Source: Gemmatimonadaceae bacterium (GTDB lineage: Bacteria; Gemmatimonadota; Gemmatimonadetes; Gemmatimonadales; Gemmatimonadaceae). From it: a stretch of DNA of 6,894 bases. Location of the stretch: positions 1 to 6,894 of the forward strand of contig JANXUN010000211.1 of the NCBI GenBank assembly GCA_025356185.1. Direction: 5' to 3'. The notes below the pieces were generated by a model. That model had not been told where the DNA came from and did not search any database. It worked only from the letters and a program-made list of their open reading frames with translations. Positions 4,789 to 6,894 of the stretch are shown in pieces. The position numbers and the translations under genes are program-made. The number at the start of each line of letters is the position of its first letter. Position 1 is the first letter of the stretch.

Positions 4789-5997
4789 CTAACGCTTTCC
4801 TGGCCCCGCCCGCACACTCCCCGGCAACGCATTGAGCAACGGCCCCAACTCCGTCGCGCGCTCAAGCGACGTGACAAACGTGAGTCCGTTGAGCGAGACG
4901 ACGAGCATTCCTGAAATGCCGTAGACAACGATGCACGGACCGTCGGCGTGCAACACATTGCCCGATGCGTCGACGCAGTGCACATCGCCCATCACGCCGT
5001 TGCCGGTGTCGTCGAGATCACGCACACGTCGCAACGCAGCCCACGTGCCGACATCGTCCCATCCGAATTCGGCAGGCAACACGACGACATGTTTGCTGCG
5101 CTCAAGCAGTCCGCGGTCTATTGAGATAGATGTCACTGCCGACGCGAATTCACCCAGCTCGCCGGCCGCGAGAAGCGGCAGTGCATGCGAGAGTTCACGC
5201 GTGTGTTGTTCGAGTTCGTGCAGCACCACCTTCGCGCGCCACACAAAAATGCCGCTGTTCCACAGCGCTCCGCGTTCAATAAGCGTCTCGGCGACATCGG
5301 CGTTTGGTTTTTCGACAAAGTACTCGACGCGAGACGCGCCGCCGTCGGCGATGGATTGCAACGCATCGAGGAGCGTTCCCGGAAGCAGATAGCCAAAGCC
5401 CGTCTCACATCGTGTTGGTTTGGCACCGATCGCCACCAACACCGATTGTGCCGCAGCGAGCGATGCGGCGCGACGCACGGTGCGTTGAAATTCATCGGGA
5501 AACGCCACCGATAAATCGGCGTGCAGAGCGCAGAACACCGTATCAGGTCCGGCGCGACGCGCGACTTCGGCGGCGCCCCATGCGAGCGCCGCCGCCGTCC
5601 CCAACGGACGCGGCTCGACTAACATGTTGGCGCGCGGGACTTCGGGAATGACGTCCTGCAGCACCTCAACGATGTCGGCGCTGGTCACGACCAACACCCG
5701 TTCGCTCGGCACCATCGGCGCGAGGCGCATCAGCGTATCAGCGATGAGCGGGCGTTCGTTCACAAGGGCGAGCACCTGCTTTGGGCGCTGCGCTGTGCTA
5801 AGCGGCCAAAAGCGCGACCCGATGCCGCCGGCGAAAATGACGGCCCACATCCCCTGCGCGGTGTCGAGCAGTGCTTCGGGGCGGGGCTCGTCTTGCACTG
5901 CCTCACTAATGAGCGGCGTGGCCATCGTTGCCGACACCGTCATCGTGGACGGCGCCGAGTGCCCGGATGGTACGCTGGCCATGTGATCGTCACGCAT
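4789..5997 (-). CDS. manC: Mannose-1-phosphate guanylyltransferase (GDP-mannose pyrophosphorylase), stand-alone form
   Basis: Makes GDP-mannose from mannose-1-phosphate and GTP, the donor for mannosylated polysaccharides, glycoproteins and GDP-sugar derivatives. In the 402-residue frame the nucleotidyltransferase signature FAGGIGSRFWPLS is at 55-67, followed by RPKQ (71-74). A probable metal-binding Asp is in HAD (159-161), where most relatives have PxDH. Then come TGFGYL (199-204), FVEKP (227-231), WNSGIFVW (246-253) and FGWDDVGTW (311-319). A left-handed-helix-like tail follows; the phosphomannose isomerase cupin of bifunctional ManC/AlgA enzymes is absent. Relatives begin with MWAVxxAGG, which is residue 50 here (ATG 5850), giving 353 residues. 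The 49 extra codons from ATG 5997 keep G/C-rich third positions and are kept, but AGGGG abuts ATG 5850 and no start is decisive. Its stop is 3 bp from the convergent hydratase gene. Confidence 0.93.
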   Translation of the reverse strand: MRDDHMASVPSGHSAPSTMTVSATMATPLISEAVQDEPRPEALLDTAQGMWAVIFAGGIGSRFWPLSTAQRPKQVLALVNERPLIADTLMRLAPMVPSERVLVVTSADIVEVLQDVIPEVPRANMLVEPRPLGTAAALAWGAAEVARRAGPDTVFCALHADLSVAFPDEFQRTVRRAASLAAAQSVLVAIGAKPTRCETGFGYLLPGTLLDALQSIADGGASRVEYFVEKPNADVAETLIERGALWNSGIFVWRAKVVLHELEQHTRELSHALPLLAAGELGEFASAVTSISIDRGLLERSKHVVVLPAEFGWDDVGTWAALRRVRDLDDTGNGVMGDVHCVDASGNVLHADGPCIVVYGISGMLVVSLNGLTFVTSLERATELGPLLNALPGSVRAGPGKR

Positions 5998-6137
5998 CGC
6001 GGAGGCGTAAATGGTGAGTCGAAGCGCGCGACTGGCGCTCCCGATTGACGGTGCGGAGCTTTGACCAGCGCAACATATCTTTTGTGCGGCGGCGCGGCAG
6101 CTGTGCGCGATTTTGATGATCGAGACTTTGGAGTTGC
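5998..6137. promoter_or_regulatory. Divergent intergenic region between manC and the DUF1835 gene
   Basis: This stretch is 140 bp, or 287 bp if manC starts at 5850. It includes an AT-richer patch around 6070-6082 (ACATATCTTTTG) in otherwise GC-rich DNA, the most promoter-like segment for either direction, but I cannot pair it with a good -35. A GGAG at 6130-6133, 4 bases before the plus-strand ATG, is one of the better Shine-Dalgarno sequences in the window and fixes the DUF1835 start. Reading frames in this gap are not supported as genes. Confidence 0.35.
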
Positions 6138-6894
6138 ATGCTCAGACTGCACATCACCAACGGCGATTCGGCGGCACAAGGGCTGGCCCGTTCCGGGCTG
6201 CCTGGGGATGTGTTGGCGTGGCGCGATGTGTTGCACGATGGACCGGTACCGTCCGATGTGGATGCGGTCGCATATGGCTCGACGCGCGCAGCGTTTCTGG
6301 CCGACGGCGTCGTGCGCTCCGAAGAGGATGTGCGTGAAGATTTCGCGTCGCGCGATGCACGAATGGACGGGCTGACCGCGAACGATGGGGTGGTGTTGTG
6401 GTTTGAGCCCGATCTGTACGATCAGCTGCAACTCGCGCAGGTGCTCGCGTTTTTTGCGCGACGTGATGCGCACTCGCGTCCCCGCATCGAAATTGCACCG
6501 GCTGACGTGATGTTGGGGTCGTTGTCGCCCGGGAGATTTGTGCCGCTGTATGAGGCGCGACGCGTCATTGGTGAACGTGATTTGCAGGCAGGACTGCGCG
6601 CGTGGAACGCGTTCACCGATGCCACACCCGATGCGCTGCATGCGGTCGTGCAGCAACTCGATCGCGAGATTTCGCAGCGACATTTTTCCGCAGACGGTGA
6701 CGCACGGCTGCCGCACTTAGCCGCAGCGCTGCGCCGGATGTTGGAAGAATATCCGGACGTCGAGAGCGGGTTGTCACGCAGCGAACGGCAAATGTGCGAA
6801 GCGCTCGCACCGGGCGGGATGACGTTGTCCAAGCTGTATCAATCGTCGCACCACGCAGCCGAGTCGTGGATTTGGCTGGGCGATTGGAGTTTTG
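6138..6894 (+). CDS. DUF1835 domain-containing protein, C-terminus cut by the window edge
   Basis: An open frame of 252 codons running off the right edge with no stop. The N-terminus LHITNGDSAA (4-13) followed by DVLAWRDVLHDGPVP (24-38) is the characteristic DUF1835 pattern: a nucleotide-like GDSxA loop and the WRDxLxxGPVP block. LWFEPDLYDQLQL (87-99) continues the domain. The part after residue 200, with SRSERQMCEALAPG (213-226) and WLGDWSF (246-252), resembles the helical C-terminal half of these proteins, so perhaps 50-80 residues are missing. Function is unknown; family members are scattered soluble cytoplasmic proteins. The start at ATG 6138 is supported by GGAG 4 bases upstream and by the family's usual N-terminus. 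It is divergent from manC; no functional link is evident. Confidence 0.85.
   Translation, partial: MLRLHITNGDSAAQGLARSGLPGDVLAWRDVLHDGPVPSDVDAVAYGSTRAAFLADGVVRSEEDVREDFASRDARMDGLTANDGVVLWFEPDLYDQLQLAQVLAFFARRDAHSRPRIEIAPADVMLGSLSPGRFVPLYEARRVIGERDLQAGLRAWNAFTDATPDALHAVVQQLDREISQRHFSADGDARLPHLAAALRRMLEEYPDVESGLSRSERQMCEALAPGGMTLSKLYQSSHHAAESWIWLGDWSF

Noticed and set aside
5940..6716. Minus-strand open frame of 258 codons
   Set aside because: It is antisense to the DUF1835 gene, has an Arg/His-rich composition and no recognisable motif.

Overview
This window looks like ordinary chromosomal DNA from a GC-rich bacterium with densely packed genes. Ribosome binding sites are weak, GTG starts are used, and codon third positions are rich in G/C. 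The gene content suggests a Gemmatimonadota-like or related environmental lineage: plant/chlamydial-type FabI, a DUF2007 protein, a DUF1835 protein and a stand-alone mannose-1-phosphate guanylyltransferase. A non-coding repeat carrying the TTAACGCAGAGACG motif fits the same picture. The taxonomic call is an inference from gene style, not a database match.

Layout. From 1 to 2420 there is a minus-strand run, read right to left: a DUF2007 protein (2420-2148), a short-chain dehydrogenase (2130-1315), a Sua5-type threonylcarbamoyl-AMP synthase (1258-191) and the N-terminus of enoyl-ACP reductase FabI (162 to the left edge). The gaps are 17, 56 and 28 bp, so this is probably one operon. A 59-bp gap separates it from a divergent plus-strand 2H phosphoesterase (2480-3022). 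From 3021 to 3298 lies a structured non-coding element between two convergent genes. It has five perfect copies of a 16-bp tandem unit, long imperfect inverted arms and a perfect 14-bp central stem. The convergent partner is an unrecognised helical protein of about 160 residues (3781-3299, minus). A roughly 210-bp intergenic stretch with small palindromes follows, then a PaaG-like enoyl-CoA hydratase/isomerase (3991-4785, plus). Its stop codon lies 3 bp from that of the convergent mannose-1-phosphate guanylyltransferase (5997-4789, minus). A divergent gap leads to a DUF1835 protein (6138 onward, plus) cut by the right edge.

How the genes fit together. The left operon mixes fatty-acid synthesis (FabI), tRNA t6A37 modification (Sua5), an uncharacterised oxidoreductase and a small putative signalling protein. 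This looks like housekeeping grouping rather than one pathway. ManC supplies GDP-mannose for glycans. The hydratase/isomerase belongs to CoA-ester catabolism but has no pathway partners in view. I see no phage, plasmid, transposase, CRISPR array, tRNA or rRNA, and no convincing new multi-gene system. The least-explained items are the structured repeat at 3021-3298 and the orphan helical protein beside it.
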